Assembly: GCA_041477815.1 (NCBI GenBank)
Contig: JBGOUV010000441.1
Coordinates: 1-5,224, forward strand
Length of the DNA stretch: 5,224 nt
DNA from: JBGOUV01 sp041477815
GTDB lineage: Bacteria; Acidobacteriota; Terriglobia; Bryobacterales; JACQDG01
Direction: 5' to 3'
This document shows positions 5,138-5,224 of the stretch, piece after piece. A model generated the notes under the pieces. That model was not told the origin of the DNA. It did not search any database and saw only the letters and a list, made by a program, of their open reading frames with translations. How positions within the stretch are numbered: the first letter of the stretch is position 1; every line of letters starts with the position of its first letter. The position numbers and the translations under genes were made by a program.

Positions 5138-5224
5138 TACTGCGGCGGCGGGGGCGGCGGGGGCGCCTGCTGATCGCTCGGTGGAGGCGGCGGGGCCGGA
5201 GGCGCGCTGGTGTCGGTGGGCACG
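5137..5224 (-). CDS. C-terminal tail of an upstream Pro-rich protein (5'-truncated by window edge)
   Basis: On the - strand the frame ending at TAA (5139-5137) is open to the right window edge. It encodes 28 residues of mostly Pro, Ala and Gln with a few Ser/Thr/Asp, ending APPPPPPPQ. Such tails are disordered and give no family. Two points support it as a real gene end: the TAATG overlap with the zinc-ribbon start, and a matching Pro-rich segment in that downstream protein, which together look like a coupled gene pair. The long Pro-codon runs make the DNA a CCG/CGG-type low-complexity tract, so the open frame is partly a compositional effect. The rest of the gene lies outside the window. Confidence 0.55.
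   Translation of the reverse strand, partial: VPTDTSAPPAPPPPPSDQQAPPPPPPPQ

Noticed and set aside
4478..5173. 231-codon + strand frame across the aminotransferase start and zinc-ribbon gene
   Set aside because: Its composition is low-complexity Arg/Pro/Gly ending in a poly-Gly run that is just the complement of the Pro codons on the - strand.
1..5224. Insertion sequence, attachment site, tRNA or CRISPR repeats around the defence-like pair
   Set aside because: No transposase or integrase frame, flanking direct repeat, cloverleaf or regular repeat-spacer pattern was found by eye on either strand.

Overview
The window is GC-rich chromosomal DNA from a bacterium with ferredoxin-dependent carbon metabolism. 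Sampled 60-base lines run from about 57% to 75% G+C. The gene style (2-oxoacid:ferredoxin oxidoreductase, an aminotransferase with an SKI...PQMKLGW lysine motif, a Pro-rich zinc-ribbon membrane protein) would suit Acidobacteriota or a similar GC-rich phylum. That is only an inference; nothing here fixes the taxon. I see no rRNA, tRNA, CRISPR array, IS element or attachment site. Genes fill nearly the whole window, with no gene-free stretch above 25 bases.

Left part, + strand (1-1132): the 3' two-thirds of a KorB-type beta (thiamine diphosphate) subunit of 2-oxoacid:ferredoxin oxidoreductase, followed by the complete KorC-type gamma subunit, with an ATGA overlap. The unit ends in two GC-rich inverted repeats, one inside the last codons of korC and one filling most of the 20-bp gap before a convergent gene.

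Middle part, - strand (4559 down to 1153): four tightly packed co-directional genes. In transcription order they are a fold-type I PLP aminotransferase, an SMC/ABC-like AAA ATPase (COG4637 type) starting 9 bp after it, a DUF4276 TOPRIM-like protein overlapping the ATPase by ATGA, and a small uncharacterised protein. The ATPase plus TOPRIM pair has the logic of a split OLD-type nuclease, as in PARIS, Gabija and RloAB/AbiL, but with different families. It is the best candidate here for an under-described defence module, with the small third gene as a possible accessory.

Right part (4579-5224): a divergent 86-residue small protein on the + strand begins only 19 bp from the aminotransferase start. 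It is followed tail-to-tail (38-bp overlap) by a - strand zinc-ribbon/Pro-rich/hydrophobic-segment protein. That protein is translationally coupled (TAATG) to an upstream gene of which only the Pro-rich C-terminal 28 codons are in the window.
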